In this document: piece by piece, positions 39,038-48,534 of the stretch | Numbering within the stretch: the first letter of the stretch is position 1 | Layout: each line of letters opens with the position of its first letter | Assembly: GCF_001187905.1 (NCBI RefSeq) | Contig: NZ_LGIS01000012.1 | Coordinates: forward strand, 496,001 to 560,000 | Length of the DNA: 64,000 nt | Source of the DNA: Pantoea sp. RIT-PI-b | Lineage (GTDB): Bacteria > Pseudomonadota > Gammaproteobacteria > Enterobacterales > Enterobacteriaceae | Direction: 5' to 3' | The notes under the pieces: model-generated | What the model was told of the DNA's origin: nothing | Seen by the model: the letters and a program-made list of their open reading frames with translations, nothing else | The model's database searches: none | Translations under genes and position numbers: made by a program

Positions 39038-39879
39038 GCCAGTTACCTACCATTCGATCTCCGTGGCGCACCGTGATTCTGGTGCTGTGCTTTATGTTCC
39101 TGTACGCGCCGATGCTGCTGCTGGTGGTGTACTCCTTCAACAGTTCGCCGCTGGTGACGGTGTGGGATAGCTTCTCATTCCACTGGTACAAAGTGCTGTT
39201 CCAGGATCAGGCAATGCTCGATGCGGTGGGGCTTAGCCTGACTATCGCCGCGCTCTCAGCAACGATGGCGGTGGTGCTCGGCACCATGGCGGCGGTGGTG
39301 ATTGTGCGCTTTGGCCGCTTCCGCGGGCATAACGGTTTCGCCTTTATGCTGACGGCGCCGCTGGTCATGCCTGATGTCATCACCGGTTTATCTTTGCTGC
39401 TGCTGTTTGTGGCGATGGGCAATACGTTTGGCTGGCCGAGCGATCGCGGCATGCTGACTATCTGGCTGGCGCACGTGACCTTCTGTACCGCTTACGTGGC
39501 AGTGGTGATCAACTCGCGTCTGCGTGAACTGGATCGCTCGATAGAAGAAGCGGCGATGGATCTTGGTGCCACACCGGTGAAAGTGTTCTTCGTGATCACC
39601 GTGCCGATGATCGCACCCGCGATTGTCACCGGCTGGCTGCTGGCGTTTACCCTATCGCTCGACGATTTGGTGATCGCCAGCTTCGTCACGGGTCCTGGCG
39701 CAACCACCTTGCCGATGGCGATTTTTGCCACCGTGCGGCGTGGGGTAAATCCGGAGATCAACGCCTTGGCATCGTTGATTCTGTTTGTCGTCGGTTTAGT
39801 CGGTTTTATCGCCTGGCGCTTTATGGCGCACGAAGAAAAGCAGCGATTACGCGATATTCAGAAAGCAAAACGTGGCTGA
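39034..39879 (+). CDS. potI: PotI, putrescine ABC importer permease
   Basis: A 281-residue inner-membrane partner of PotH, the same length as in E. coli, with six membrane segments and the EAA loop SIEEAAMDLGATPVKVFFVI. A four-base overlap with potH gives coupled translation. The start codon is GTG (MSQLPTIRSPWR). Confidence 0.95.
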   Translation: MSQLPTIRSPWRTVILVLCFMFLYAPMLLLVVYSFNSSPLVTVWDSFSFHWYKVLFQDQAMLDAVGLSLTIAALSATMAVVLGTMAAVVIVRFGRFRGHNGFAFMLTAPLVMPDVITGLSLLLLFVAMGNTFGWPSDRGMLTIWLAHVTFCTAYVAVVINSRLRELDRSIEEAAMDLGATPVKVFFVITVPMIAPAIVTGWLLAFTLSLDDLVIASFVTGPGATTLPMAIFATVRRGVNPEINALASLILFVVGLVGFIAWRFMAHEEKQRLRDIQKAKRG

Positions 39880-39904
39880 ACATCGTAACATTTGCCACCA
39901 TAAG

Positions 39905-39936
39905 AACGGGCTGATTATTTCGGCCCGTTTTATTAT
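39905..39936 (+). terminator. Terminator of potFGHI
   Basis: The stem AACGGGC / GCCCGTT with an 11-base loop is followed by TTATT, 25 bases after potI. Confidence 0.78.
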
Positions 39937-39953
39937 GGTGACGGAGCTAAACC

Positions 39954-40421
39954 ATGTCGGAAACCCTGAAAAACGGTTCAATGATTAACGCGACGCCGGT
40001 GCCGGTCATGGTGGCGGGCAGCGCGATTATTATCACGCGCTGCCTCAGCGTGTTGATGCTGGCCAACGAACTGGGTTACGACGAACTTGCCAACTTTGTG
40101 CATCGTAGCGCGCAGGCCTGGGATTCCACGCTGATTTTTATCGCCAGCCAGCTGATTTTCCTGTTTGAACTGCGCTGTGCCTTCACCCTGATGCGGGGCA
40201 ATAACCGTGGACGCTGGGGCTATGTTGTCACGCAAATCATTGTGCTTTTCTATATGTTGATGGCTTCGGTTGGCTGGATTTACCCGGAGATTTTCAGCAT
40301 TCCCGGCGAAAGCAATGCGCAGATTATTCATCATACCCTGCAGCAAAAGCTGCCGGATGTGTTGGTACTGCTGCTGCTGTTTGTGCCCGCCAGCAGCCGC
40401 GCTTTTTTCCGGCACCGGTGA
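39954..40421 (+). CDS. ybjO: YbjO, inner-membrane protein (DUF2593)
   Basis: A 155-residue protein with four membrane segments, in the conserved place between potI and rlmC. GGAG lies seven bases before the ATG. It matches E. coli YbjO in position and in blocks such as [18 protein letters not shown]. Function is unknown. Confidence 0.85.
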   Translation: MSETLKNGSMINATPVPVMVAGSAIIITRCLSVLMLANELGYDELANFVHRSAQAWDSTLIFIASQLIFLFELRCAFTLMRGNNRGRWGYVVTQIIVLFYMLMASVGWIYPEIFSIPGESNAQIIHHTLQQKLPDVLVLLLLFVPASSRAFFRHR

Positions 40422-40468
40422 TACAATCGGCCCCCGTTTTTTTCCCGATTCTGAATACAGGCCTTTCC

Positions 40469-41599
40469 ATGTATTGCGCGCTTTATGATGCCGGTCGCTG
40501 TCGCTCGTGCCAGTGGCTGGAAAAACCCTATCCACAACAGCTCAACGACAAACAGTCGCTGCTGGAGCAGTTGCTGGCGGAAAGGCCGGTCGCCGAGTGG
40601 TTGCCGCCGGTTGAGTCTGAGCAGCAAGGGTTGCGTAATAAAGCCAAAATGGTGGTCAGCGGCAGTGTAGAGCGTCCCATCCTCGGTATGGTGGCGCGCG
40701 ACGGTGAACCGGTTGATTTGTGTGCCTGCCCGCTCTATCCCGACAGCTTCGGTGCGGTGTTCGAGGTACTTAAGCCCTTTATCGCCCGCGCGGGGTTAAC
40801 CCCGTATAACGTGGCGCGCAAACGCGGTGAGCTGAAGTTTTTGCTGCTGACTGAAAGCACCCAGGGCGGCATGATGCTGCGCTTTGTGCTGCGATCCACC
40901 ACTAAGCTGGCGCAGCTACGTGCGGCACTGCCGTGGCTGCAGCAGCAGTTACCACAGCTGAAAGTGATCTCCGCGAATATTCAGCCGGTGCACATGGCGA
41001 TCCTTGAAGGTGATGAAGAGATCGCGCTGACGCCGGATCAAGCGCTGGCTGAACGTTTTAATCAGGTGCCGCTCTATATTCGCCCGCAAAGTTTCTTTCA
41101 GACCAACCCGCAGGTTGCCGCCAATCTTTACGCCACCGCGCGCGATTGGGTGGCGCAGCTGCAGGTCAGCAGCATGTGGGATCTGTTTTGTGGCGTTGGC
41201 GGGTTTGGTTTGCACTGCGCGACGCCAGACATGCAGCTGACCGGGATTGAAATTAACGCCGAAGCCATCGCCTGTGCGCAGCAGTCGGCGCAGCAGTTGG
41301 GGCTGGAGAAGGTGAGCTTTGCCGCGCTGGATTCCACCCAGTTCGCTACTTCACGGGAAGCCGTGCCGCAGCTGGTGCTAGTCAATCCGCCGCGTCGCGG
41401 CATTGGTGCGGAGTTGTGTGCTTATCTCAGTGAGATGGCGCCCGATTACATTCTCTATTCCAGCTGCAATCCCACCAGCATGGCGCAGGATATCGCGCGT
41501 CTAACGGATTATGACGTCAGCCGTGTGCAGCTGTTCGACATGTTCCCGCACACCGCGCATTTTGAAGTGCTGTGTTTGCTGACAAAGAGAACAGCGTAA
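40469..41599 (+). CDS. rlmC: RlmC, 23S rRNA (uracil-747-C5)-methyltransferase
   Basis: This SAM-dependent enzyme, formerly RumB, methylates U747 of 23S rRNA. From the ATG giving [19 protein letters not shown] it has 376 residues (E. coli 375). Cluster-binding Cys are C3, C11, C14 and one in DLCACPLYP. The SAM site is [13 protein letters not shown], followed by VNPPRRG, and the catalytic Cys is in [12 protein letters not shown]. An earlier in-frame ATG overlaps ybjO and is rejected. Confidence 0.95.
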   Translation: MYCALYDAGRCRSCQWLEKPYPQQLNDKQSLLEQLLAERPVAEWLPPVESEQQGLRNKAKMVVSGSVERPILGMVARDGEPVDLCACPLYPDSFGAVFEVLKPFIARAGLTPYNVARKRGELKFLLLTESTQGGMMLRFVLRSTTKLAQLRAALPWLQQQLPQLKVISANIQPVHMAILEGDEEIALTPDQALAERFNQVPLYIRPQSFFQTNPQVAANLYATARDWVAQLQVSSMWDLFCGVGGFGLHCATPDMQLTGIEINAEAIACAQQSAQQLGLEKVSFAALDSTQFATSREAVPQLVLVNPPRRGIGAELCAYLSEMAPDYILYSSCNPTSMAQDIARLTDYDVSRVQLFDMFPHTAHFEVLCLLTKRTA

Positions 41600-41626
41600 C
41601 GCCTGCCATACAGAATCTGTCAGGCG
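41600..41626. terminator. Possible convergent terminator of rlmC and artJ
   Basis: CGCCTG and CAGGCG pair around an inner ACAG-AAT-CTGT hairpin. No T run follows on either strand, so termination is uncertain. Confidence 0.4.
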
Positions 41627-41648
41627 GCGCCACGCCATCCCATCAGGC

Positions 41649-42380
41649 TTATTCCGGGAACCACTTCTGATTAATCTGCTGCCAGGTGCCGTTGGCTTTC
41701 AATGCCACTAACGCGCTATTTAGCTCGTTTAGCAGCGGCTCATTGCCTTTACGTACCGCAATGCCTAAGCCGGTGCCGAAGAAATCGGTATCGGTGATAT
41801 GCTCGCCGACTGCACTGAGATCCTCATTGGCCTTCAGCCACTGATTGACCACCGCCGTGTCACCAAACACGCCGTTCAGGCGACCGTTTTTCAAATCAAG
41901 AATCGCGTTTTGATAGCTGTCATAGGCTACCGCCACCACCTCCGGATGCTTCTCCAGCAGGTATTTCTGATGCGTGGTGCCATTCTCAACGCCGACACGT
42001 TTGCCTTTCAGCTGGCTGAAGTCGCTGAACTGGCCTTTGTGCGCAATCACGATGGCGGAGTTGGCGTAATAAGGCTGGGTGAAATCCACCTGCTTGCTAC
42101 GATCGGCGGTGATATCCATACCTGAAATCACTGCGTCGTAGCGACGGAATTTCAGCGAGGGAATCAGGCTATCGAAAGCATTATTGGTGAAGCTGCACTC
42201 CGCTTTCATTTGCTGACACAGTGCTTTTGCCAGATCGATATCGAAGCCGACGATTTGATTGTCGTGATCGAGCGATTCGAAAGGGGGATAAGTTGCGGAA
42301 GAGGCGAAGCGGATTTTTTCCGCCGCATAAGCATTCATTGCCAGAGTTGCCAGCGCAGCAGCAACGATCCATTTTTTCAT
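41649..42380 (-). CDS. artJ: ArtJ, arginine-binding periplasmic protein
   Basis: A 243-residue SBP family 3 protein with a 19-residue signal peptide (ending NAYA before AEKIRFASSATYPPFE). Typical blocks are GFDIDLAKALC, AVISGMDITADRSKQVDFTQPYY and RVGVENGTTHQKYL. It feeds arginine to ArtPQM. It is separate from the artPIQM operon and has an ArgR-like operator upstream, as in E. coli where artJ is the arginine-specific, ArgR-repressed member. Confidence 0.93.
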   Translation of the reverse strand: MKKWIVAAALATLAMNAYAAEKIRFASSATYPPFESLDHDNQIVGFDIDLAKALCQQMKAECSFTNNAFDSLIPSLKFRRYDAVISGMDITADRSKQVDFTQPYYANSAIVIAHKGQFSDFSQLKGKRVGVENGTTHQKYLLEKHPEVVAVAYDSYQNAILDLKNGRLNGVFGDTAVVNQWLKANEDLSAVGEHITDTDFFGTGLGIAVRKGNEPLLNELNSALVALKANGTWQQINQKWFPE

Positions 42381-42434
42381 TATATAACTCCTGTAAACCT
42401 TGCCAGAGACGGAACGGGTTACACGATGCCAGTT

Positions 42435-42470
42435 AATGAATTTATATGCAATATTTTTGCTTAATAATAT
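42435..42470 (-). promoter_or_regulatory. Probable ArgR operator of artJ
   Basis: TGAATTTATATGCA at 42437-42450 matches the ARG box TGAATWWWWATTCA at all but one position. A weaker AT-rich second half follows about three bases away, as ArgR sites usually come in pairs. It lies 55-90 bases upstream of artJ. Confidence 0.6.
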
Positions 42471-42510
42471 GAAAGGGCGAGCGCCTTAATCGGCGCCCGC
42501 TCTGTTGACA

Positions 42511-43179
42511 TCAGTTGCGGCGCTCAAACGCCAGCGCACGTTTTTCCACCAGGCGCATCATGAGCGTCAGCAAACCGTTAACCACCAAATAGATCAGGCC
42601 AGCGGCGGCGTAGACCGAAATGTCGTAAGTGCGGCCATACAGCAGCTGTCCGTGGCCCATCACTTCCATCAACGTAATGGTGTAAGCCAGCGAGGTACTT
42701 TTAAATACCAGCACCACTTCGTTGGAATAAGACGAAAGGGCGCGCTTGAAGGCGTACGGCAGCAGAATGCGCAGCGTGTCTTTGCGATTCATACCCAGTG
42801 CGGCGCAGGATTGCCACTGACCGGAAGGAATGGCGCGCACCGCACCGTAAAACAGCTGCGTAGTGTAAGCGGCGCTGTTCAGTGACAGCGCCAGCAGCGC
42901 ACACAGCCAGGGCTGCGACAGCAGATGCCACAGCCACGGAATGTTCTGGATGCTGGGGAACTGGCCGGGACCGTAATAAATCAGGAAGATCTGCACCAGC
43001 AGCGGGGTGCCGGTAAACAGCGTGATATAGCCTTTGACTATCCAGTTTAGTACCGGCACTTTGAGCGCCAGTACAATGGTGCACAGCAGCGACAGCACCA
43101 GCGCGGCAATCAACGATGCCACGGTTAGCGTCAGGCTGGTATGCAGCCCTTTGAGCAGCTCAGGTATGTAATCCAGCAT
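42511..43179 (-). CDS. artM: ArtM, arginine ABC importer permease
   Basis: A 222-residue HisM-type permease, the same length as E. coli ArtM, with about five membrane segments. It has the docking loop AIPSGQWQSCAALGMNRKDTLR and the phrase LFTGTPLLVQIFLIYYG. It is the last gene of artPIQM and begins two bases after artQ. Confidence 0.94.
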   Translation of the reverse strand: MLDYIPELLKGLHTSLTLTVASLIAALVLSLLCTIVLALKVPVLNWIVKGYITLFTGTPLLVQIFLIYYGPGQFPSIQNIPWLWHLLSQPWLCALLALSLNSAAYTTQLFYGAVRAIPSGQWQSCAALGMNRKDTLRILLPYAFKRALSSYSNEVVLVFKSTSLAYTITLMEVMGHGQLLYGRTYDISVYAAAGLIYLVVNGLLTLMMRLVEKRALAFERRN

Positions 43180-43181
43180 GC

Positions 43182-43895
43182 TTAAGCCCCTCGCTCGAAA
43201 CGCGTGGTGCGCAATTCAATGCGGCGCAGCACGGCCTGACTGAACAGCGTGATGATCAGATAGATCGCCGCCGCCACCAGATACCAGGTAAAGGGTTCTT
43301 GCGTGCGCGTAGCAATGCTTTTGGTCTGTAGCATCAGATCATTCACGCTGATTAACGATACCAGCGCGGTATCCTTCAGCAGCACCAGCCACTGGTTTCC
43401 GAGGCCTGGCAGCGCATGACGCCACATCTGCGGCATAATCAGGCGCAGGAAAATCGCCGACTTTTTCATGCCGAGCGCCTGACCCGATTCCCATTGACCG
43501 ACCGGCACCGCTTTGAGCGCACCACGTAGGGTCTGTGACGCATAGGCGGAATAGAGCATCGCCAGCGCAATCACGCCGCACAGGAAGGGGCTGACGTCAA
43601 AGTTCTCAATCTGCACCTGCACCGGAATGTTGAACAGACCTAGATTGATGTGGAAGCCATCGGAGAGCGTCAACAGCAGCTGTGAGGCGCCGAAGTAGAT
43701 AAACAGCACCACCAGAATTTCCGGCAGGCCACGAATCAGCGTCACCAGACCGGTGCCGATCCATGCCAGCGGTTTCCAGCGCACCGATTCCCAGCCAGCA
43801 AAAATCATCGCCAGCACAAGGCCGGCGATCAGTGCACAAACGGCAAGGCCGACGGTCATCCCGGCGGCGCTTGCGAGTGGAATCATTTCATTCAT
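43182..43895 (-). CDS. artQ: ArtQ, arginine ABC importer permease
   Basis: A 237-residue partner permease of ArtM (E. coli 238), with the docking loop [22 protein letters not shown] and [17 protein letters not shown]. It follows artI after six bases. Confidence 0.94.
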   Translation of the reverse strand: MNEMIPLASAAGMTVGLAVCALIAGLVLAMIFAGWESVRWKPLAWIGTGLVTLIRGLPEILVVLFIYFGASQLLLTLSDGFHINLGLFNIPVQVQIENFDVSPFLCGVIALAMLYSAYASQTLRGALKAVPVGQWESGQALGMKKSAIFLRLIMPQMWRHALPGLGNQWLVLLKDTALVSLISVNDLMLQTKSIATRTQEPFTWYLVAAAIYLIITLFSQAVLRRIELRTTRFERGA

Positions 43896-43901
43896 CAGAA
43901 A

Positions 43902-44633
43902 TTACTGCTGGAACCATTTGCTGTAGATGGTTTTGTAGGTGCCGTCGGCTTTGATCTTCTCCAGGGCGGCATTGAATTTGCCCTGCAGCTCAGTGTTGCC
44001 CTGGCGCACCGCAATACCTAAGCCGGTACCGAAGTAATCTTTGTCGGTCACTTTCTCGCCCAGCGGTGCGAGGTTGGCGTTCTGCTTCAGCCACTCATTC
44101 ACCACCGCAGTGTCACCGAACACCGCATCGATACGGCCATTTTTCAGATCAAGCACCGCATTTTGATAGCTGTCGTAAGGCACAACGGTGATATCGCTAT
44201 GCTTGTCAGACAGGTATTTCTGGTGCGTGGTGCCGTTCTGCACGCCGACACGTTTACCTTTCAATGCAGCGACGTCAGCGACTTTATCTTTCTGCGCGAT
44301 GAAGATGGCGGAGTTGTCGTAATACGGCTTGGAGAACAGCACTTGTTTCTCACGATCCGGGGTGATGTCCATGCCGGCCATTACCGCATCGAAACGGCGG
44401 AACTTCAGGCTTGGAATCAGACTATCGAACGCCTGATTAGTGAAGGTGCAGGTCGCATCCATCTCTTTACACAGTGCGTTAGCCAGATCGACATCAAAGC
44501 CCTGAATTTTATTGTCAGAGTCGACGAATTCAAACGGAGGATAGGAAGCCTCGGTGGCGAAACGCAATGTCTGTGCCGCAGAAGCGCTCAGGCTCAGGCC
44601 GGCAAGGAGGGCAGCAATTACAACTTTTTTCAT
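43902..44633 (-). CDS. artI: ArtI, arginine/basic amino-acid-binding periplasmic protein
   Basis: A 243-residue SBP family 3 protein with a 19-residue signal peptide (LSLSASA before AQTLRFATEASYPPFE). It is strongly similar to ArtJ in this window (MDITPDREKQVLFSKPYY, RVGVQNGTTHQKYL), so the pair are paralogues. It lies between artP and artQ, the place of artI in E. coli. Confidence 0.93.
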   Translation of the reverse strand: MKKVVIAALLAGLSLSASAAQTLRFATEASYPPFEFVDSDNKIQGFDVDLANALCKEMDATCTFTNQAFDSLIPSLKFRRFDAVMAGMDITPDREKQVLFSKPYYDNSAIFIAQKDKVADVAALKGKRVGVQNGTTHQKYLSDKHSDITVVPYDSYQNAVLDLKNGRIDAVFGDTAVVNEWLKQNANLAPLGEKVTDKDYFGTGLGIAVRQGNTELQGKFNAALEKIKADGTYKTIYSKWFQQ

Positions 44634-44648
44634 TAGAAGCTTCCTGAC

Positions 44649-45377
44649 TTAATGCGAAAGATAATTAGCAAACGCGTCGGTTTGCGGCTGTGTAAAGTGG
44701 CTGGCATCACCTTGCTCCACAATGTGACCGTTTTCCATGTACACCACGCGGCTGGCGGTTTTACGCGCCACTTCCACTTCATGTGTCACGATCACTTGCG
44801 TGATGTTGGTCTGTGCCAGCTCACGAATAATGCTAACGATCTGGGCGGTAATTTCGGGATCGAGTGCGGCGGTCGGTTCGTCAAACAGCAACACCTGCGG
44901 TTCCATCATCAGCGCACGTGCAATGGCAACGCGCTGCTGCTGACCGCCGGAAAGGTGCAGCGGGAAACGATCGGCATACGGCGTCAGGCGCAGGCGATCC
45001 AGCAGCTTTTCGGCGCGTGCACGCGCAGCGTCTTTGCTGAGACCGAGCACCCGGCACGGGGCTTCAATCAGGTTTTGCACCACGGTGAGGTGCGGCCACA
45101 GATTGTATTGCTGAAACACCATGCCGACGTTCTGACGCAGCTCGCGAATCGCGCTGTCAGAGGGGGCTTTGGTGAAATCAAACTGGTTGCCGGCAATCTG
45201 CAGGCTGCCGGAGCGCGGTTGCTCCAGCAAATTGAGCACGCGCAGGAGCGAACTTTTACCCGCGCCACTCGGGCCGAGCAACACCAGCGTTTCTCCCTGC
45301 GGACAAGCCAGGTTGATATCGAACAGTGCCTGATGGGCACCGTAAAAACAGTTTATGGCGTTTAGTTGAATACTCAT
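44649..45377 (-). CDS. artP: ArtP, arginine ABC importer ATPase
   Basis: This 242-residue ATPase, the same length as E. coli ArtP, powers the ArtQM channel. It has Walker [10 protein letters not shown], signature LSGGQQQR, Walker [13 protein letters not shown] and the switch in [10 protein letters not shown]. It is the first gene of artPIQM. Two partial ARG-box-like sites lie upstream. Confidence 0.95.
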   Translation of the reverse strand: MSIQLNAINCFYGAHQALFDINLACPQGETLVLLGPSGAGKSSLLRVLNLLEQPRSGSLQIAGNQFDFTKAPSDSAIRELRQNVGMVFQQYNLWPHLTVVQNLIEAPCRVLGLSKDAARARAEKLLDRLRLTPYADRFPLHLSGGQQQRVAIARALMMEPQVLLFDEPTAALDPEITAQIVSIIRELAQTNITQVIVTHEVEVARKTASRVVYMENGHIVEQGDASHFTQPQTDAFANYLSH

Positions 45378-45387
45378 GCGCTAAAAA

Positions 45388-45437
45388 TGAATAGTAATTA
45401 GTGTCGCGGATTTTAACGTCACCAGAATAGTTATGCA
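45388..45437 (-). promoter_or_regulatory. Possible ArgR sites upstream of artP
   Basis: TGAATAGTAATTAG (45388-45401) and AGAATAGTTATGCA (45424-45437) each resemble the ARG box with two or three mismatches. Their centres are 36 bases apart rather than the usual 21, so this is tentative. Confidence 0.35.
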
Positions 45438-45554
45438 ATTGTGGTGGGTTAATATTTATTAAAGAGCAGTGAAACATCCAAAGCGTAGCACAATATCGCG
45501 CCACTCACGGCGGGTAAGGGCTGACGAGGCGAATTTAGTTCACAAATTATAAAC

Positions 45555-45580
45555 AAAAAGCGCCGCAAGGATGCGGCGCG
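45555..45580 (-). terminator. Terminator of ybjP
   Basis: A perfect 7-bp GC stem GCGCCGC / GCGGCGC with a 6-base loop is followed on the reverse strand by TTTTTGTTT, about 40 bases after the ybjP stop. Confidence 0.85.
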
Positions 45581-45616
45581 CTAATCAATAGAACGGAGTG
45601 CTGGAAAAGTGAACGA

Positions 45617-46156
45617 CTACTTTTTCGCTTCCAGCAGCTGCGTCAATGAACCACCGTTAACGTGCGGCACATCGCTGACATAACGCACATCATCCACGAC
45701 CCAGCAGGTGCCTTCGTGGATCATGAGCACTTCGTCGTGCCACGTTTTATCATCGCGGCTCAAATCCACGCGCAGCGGGATGTTGCGCGCATCACGGTTA
45801 GGGATGGTCGAAGCACTGGCGACATCCGCCGAAGTCGGTCCTTGCGCCAGGCTTGAGAACAGATCGCCGCGGGTCCACGCCGCCGGTTTCGGATTCTGGC
45901 TGCTGGCGCTCAGCAGTTTCTGATACAAACGATCGCTCAGGTAAGGGCGATATTTCGCCAGCTGGGTGCTATCCGGCAAGCCCTGAGTGGGCTGGCTGAC
46001 GCGTAAATCATAGAACTGTTGCGCCACGCTGTCCGGACCACCCTCAACGCAGGCAGCGGTGCGCGGGCCATTATCCTTAATCACTGGCTCAACGGTGGTA
46101 CAAGCACTCAGCAGTAACGCAGCGGGAATAAGCAGCGCAAAGGCATGGTTTCTCAT
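45617..46156 (-). CDS. ybjP: YbjP lipoprotein
   Basis: A 179-residue predicted lipoprotein with lipobox LLLSAC (Cys18). It matches E. coli YbjP in ACVEGGPDSVAQQFYD and in ASTIPNRDARNIPLRVDL. AAGGA lies nine bases before the chosen ATG; an earlier in-frame ATG would add nine residues before the signal peptide. Function is unknown. Confidence 0.9.
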   Translation of the reverse strand: MRNHAFALLIPAALLLSACTTVEPVIKDNGPRTAACVEGGPDSVAQQFYDLRVSQPTQGLPDSTQLAKYRPYLSDRLYQKLLSASSQNPKPAAWTRGDLFSSLAQGPTSADVASASTIPNRDARNIPLRVDLSRDDKTWHDEVLMIHEGTCWVVDDVRYVSDVPHVNGGSLTQLLEAKK

Positions 46157-46263
46157 CTCGATTTCCTTATTGTTCACTGGCAAAGCGCCATTTTTAGCAT
46201 AGAGTATAGCCTTGCTTTTACGCCGTAAGAGCTATAACTCGCTGATTCAGAAAAGGAGAAAGT

Positions 46264-46584
46264 ATGAAATTTTCCACTACGCCTACGCTGGAAGGACACA
46301 GCATCAGTGAATATTGCGGTGTGGTTGCGGGCGAAGCGATTCTGGGCGCTAACATCTTCCGCGACTTCTTCGCCGGTATCCGCGATATCGTTGGTGGCCG
46401 TTCTGGTGCGTACGAAAAAGAGTTACGCAAAGCGCGGCAGATCGCCTTTAAAGAGCTGGAAGAGCAGGCCAAAGCACTGGGTGCCAATGCGGTGGTGGGG
46501 ATCGATATCGATTACGAAACCGTGGGCAAAGAGGGCAGCATGTTGATGGTGAGCGTCACCGGCACCGCGGTGATTATTCGCTAA
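46264..46584 (+). CDS. ybjQ: YbjQ, UPF0145 family protein
   Basis: A 106-residue soluble protein of the UPF0145/YbjQ family that forms pentamers in structural studies. It begins [21 protein letters not shown] and contains the conserved block [15 protein letters not shown]. Its stop overlaps the amiD start by one base (TAATG), as in E. coli. Function is unknown. Confidence 0.93.
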   Translation: MKFSTTPTLEGHSISEYCGVVAGEAILGANIFRDFFAGIRDIVGGRSGAYEKELRKARQIAFKELEEQAKALGANAVVGIDIDYETVGKEGSMLMVSVTGTAVIIR

Positions 46585-47408
46585 TGCGCGTGGTTTTCCT
46601 GCTGGCGATGGCGTTGCTGCTGAGCGCCTGTCAGTCATCGATTGAAGCGCGTCACGGCTATTGGGTGGATACCGCGCATCCGGCGCAGGGCGCGCGGCCA
46701 CGCATCAAAGTGGTGGTGATTCACTATACCGCCGAGGATTTTTCCAGTTCCCTGGCAACGCTGACCGATCGTGAAGTGAGCGCGCATTATTTAATTCCCC
46801 GTCATCCGCCGCAGAAAAACGCGCAGAGCATCATTTGGCAGCTGGTGCCGGAAAGCCAGCTAGCGTGGCATGCTGGCCCCAGCTTCTGGCGCGGTGCAAC
46901 GCGCATCAATGACACCTCGATTGGCATTGAGATGGTTAATAGTGGTTACCGTCGAACATTGACGGGCGTACAGTGGCAGCCCTTTACTCCAGCACAGATC
47001 GATGCGCTGAAGGCGCTGGTAGAAGACATTACGCAGCGCTACGGCATTTCGCCGGAAAATGTGGTGGGGCACAGCGATATCGCGCCGCAGCGCAAGCAAG
47101 ATCCGGGTCCGCTGTTCCCCTGGCAGCAACTGGCTGCGCAAGGTGTAGGTGCATGGCCTGAGCAGGCTACGGTGCAGCGCTATCTCAACGGACGCGCTGC
47201 GGATGAAGCGGTGGATCAAGAGGTGTTGCTGGAGGCGTTGCAGCGCTACGGTTATGACGTCGCCGCAGCAACCACACCACAGATGCAGCGCAAGCTGATT
47301 GCGGCGTTTCAGATGCACTTCCGTCCAGCAGATTATCGCGGGATCGCCGATGCGGAAACCCTGGCAATTGCCCGCGCGCTGCTGGCGAAATACGGTGCGG
47401 CGCAGTGA
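46584..47408 (+). CDS. amiD: AmiD, N-acetylmuramoyl-L-alanine amidase (lipoprotein)
   Basis: This zinc amidase, anchored in the outer membrane, cuts the MurNAc-L-Ala bond, including anhydro-muropeptides. The 274-residue precursor has the lipobox LLLSAC (Cys17). The amidase_2 domain has zinc ligands in VVIHYTAED (His50 area), in SQLAWHAG and in VVGHSDIAPQRKQDPG. A C-terminal peptidoglycan-binding helical domain follows (about 200-270). A single REP-like palindrome lies after the stop. Confidence 0.94.
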   Translation: MRVVFLLAMALLLSACQSSIEARHGYWVDTAHPAQGARPRIKVVVIHYTAEDFSSSLATLTDREVSAHYLIPRHPPQKNAQSIIWQLVPESQLAWHAGPSFWRGATRINDTSIGIEMVNSGYRRTLTGVQWQPFTPAQIDALKALVEDITQRYGISPENVVGHSDIAPQRKQDPGPLFPWQQLAAQGVGAWPEQATVQRYLNGRAADEAVDQEVLLEALQRYGYDVAAATTPQMQRKLIAAFQMHFRPADYRGIADAETLAIARALLAKYGAAQ

Positions 47409-47420
47409 TGTAGCGTATGA

Positions 47421-47438
47421 GTCGCCATTATTGGCGAC
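47421..47438. repeat. Single REP-like palindrome after amiD
   Basis: Arms GTCGCCA / TGGCGAC with a 4-base loop match the second half of the element after gsiD. It lies between convergent amiD and ltaE. Confidence 0.6.
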
Positions 47439-47465
47439 CCGACGAAGCATTGCGCGTACCAGGAT

Positions 47466-48467
47466 TTACTGCTGCAGGAATGCCTGCCAGTGCGCCACCA
47501 GCCGTTGCAAATCCTGACGGCTGACATCCAGATGCGTCACGATACGCGTTACCGGCCCGACGCTGACTAGCACGTCGCCCGATTGCATCCAGCTTTTCAG
47601 CGCTTCAACTTTCTCTGGCGCTACTTTTACAAACAACATATTGGTGTGCTGATTCAGCACCTCAACGCCGATGGCGCTCAGCTGCTCGCCTAACCACGCC
47701 GCGTTGTCGTGATCCTCTTTAAGGCGTGCCACATTGTGTTGCAATGCATACAAGCCAGCCGCTGCCAGAATGCCCGCCTGACGCATGCCGCCGCCGGTCA
47801 TTTTGCGCCAGCGACGTGCCTGCTCAATATACGCCTCATCGCCACACAGCAGCGAACCGACCGGCGTACCGAGGCCTTTGGATAAGCAGATCGTCAGCGT
47901 ATCGCAATAACGCGCAATGGCTTCCAATTCGACATTCTGTGCCACCACGGCATTAAATATACGCGCGCCATCAATATGCAGCGCCAGCTTACGTTCACGG
48001 GTAAATTTCCACGCTTGTTCGAGGTAGCTCAACGGCAGCACCTTACCGTGATGGGTGTTTTCCAGGCTTAGCAAACGCGTGCGAGCGAAGTGGAAATCAT
48101 CGGGTTTGATAGCGGCAGCAACGTCGGCCAGCGGCAGAGAACCATCTTCGGCGTGCAGAATCGGCTGTGGCTGAATACTGCCCAGCACCGCTGCGCCACC
48201 GGCTTCGTATTTGTAGTTGTGCGCCTGTTGACCAACGATATATTCATCACCGCGCTGGCAGTGACACAGCAGCGCCACCAGATTTGCCTGGGTGCCGGTG
48301 GGGAAAAACAGCGCAGCGGCCTTGCCACTCAAGCGGGCCGCTTCAACTTCCAGTGCCTGTACGGTGGGGTCATCGCGGTAGACATCATCGCCAGTTTCCG
48401 CCGCCATCATGGCATTGAGCATGGCAGCACTGGGGCGGGTTACGGTATCACTGCGTAAATCGATCAC
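47466..48467 (-). CDS. ltaE: LtaE, low-specificity L-threonine aldolase
   Basis: This PLP enzyme splits L-threonine and L-allo-threonine into glycine and acetaldehyde. From the GTG start (MIDLRSDTVTRPS) it has 333 residues, as in E. coli. AGGAG lies six bases before the GTG. The PLP-binding Lys is in CLSKGLGTPVGSLL. Other blocks are FPTGTQANLVALL and SLENTHHGKVLPL. ybjS and ybjT, between amiD and ltaE in E. coli, are missing. Confidence 0.95.
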   Translation of the reverse strand: MIDLRSDTVTRPSAAMLNAMMAAETGDDVYRDDPTVQALEVEAARLSGKAAALFFPTGTQANLVALLCHCQRGDEYIVGQQAHNYKYEAGGAAVLGSIQPQPILHAEDGSLPLADVAAAIKPDDFHFARTRLLSLENTHHGKVLPLSYLEQAWKFTRERKLALHIDGARIFNAVVAQNVELEAIARYCDTLTICLSKGLGTPVGSLLCGDEAYIEQARRWRKMTGGGMRQAGILAAAGLYALQHNVARLKEDHDNAAWLGEQLSAIGVEVLNQHTNMLFVKVAPEKVEALKSWMQSGDVLVSVGPVTRIVTHLDVSRQDLQRLVAHWQAFLQQ

Positions 48468-48483
48468 GTCGCTCTCCTGAAAT

Positions 48484-48506
48484 AAAAAAGCGGGCAAAGT
48501 GCCCGC
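48484..48506 (-). terminator. Terminator of poxB
   Basis: The stem GCGGGC / GCCCGC with a 5-base loop is followed on the reverse strand by TTTTTT, about 30 bases after the poxB stop and just before ltaE. Confidence 0.88.
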
Positions 48507-48534
48507 GTTATCATCATGTCTGGCCTGAATTGTT

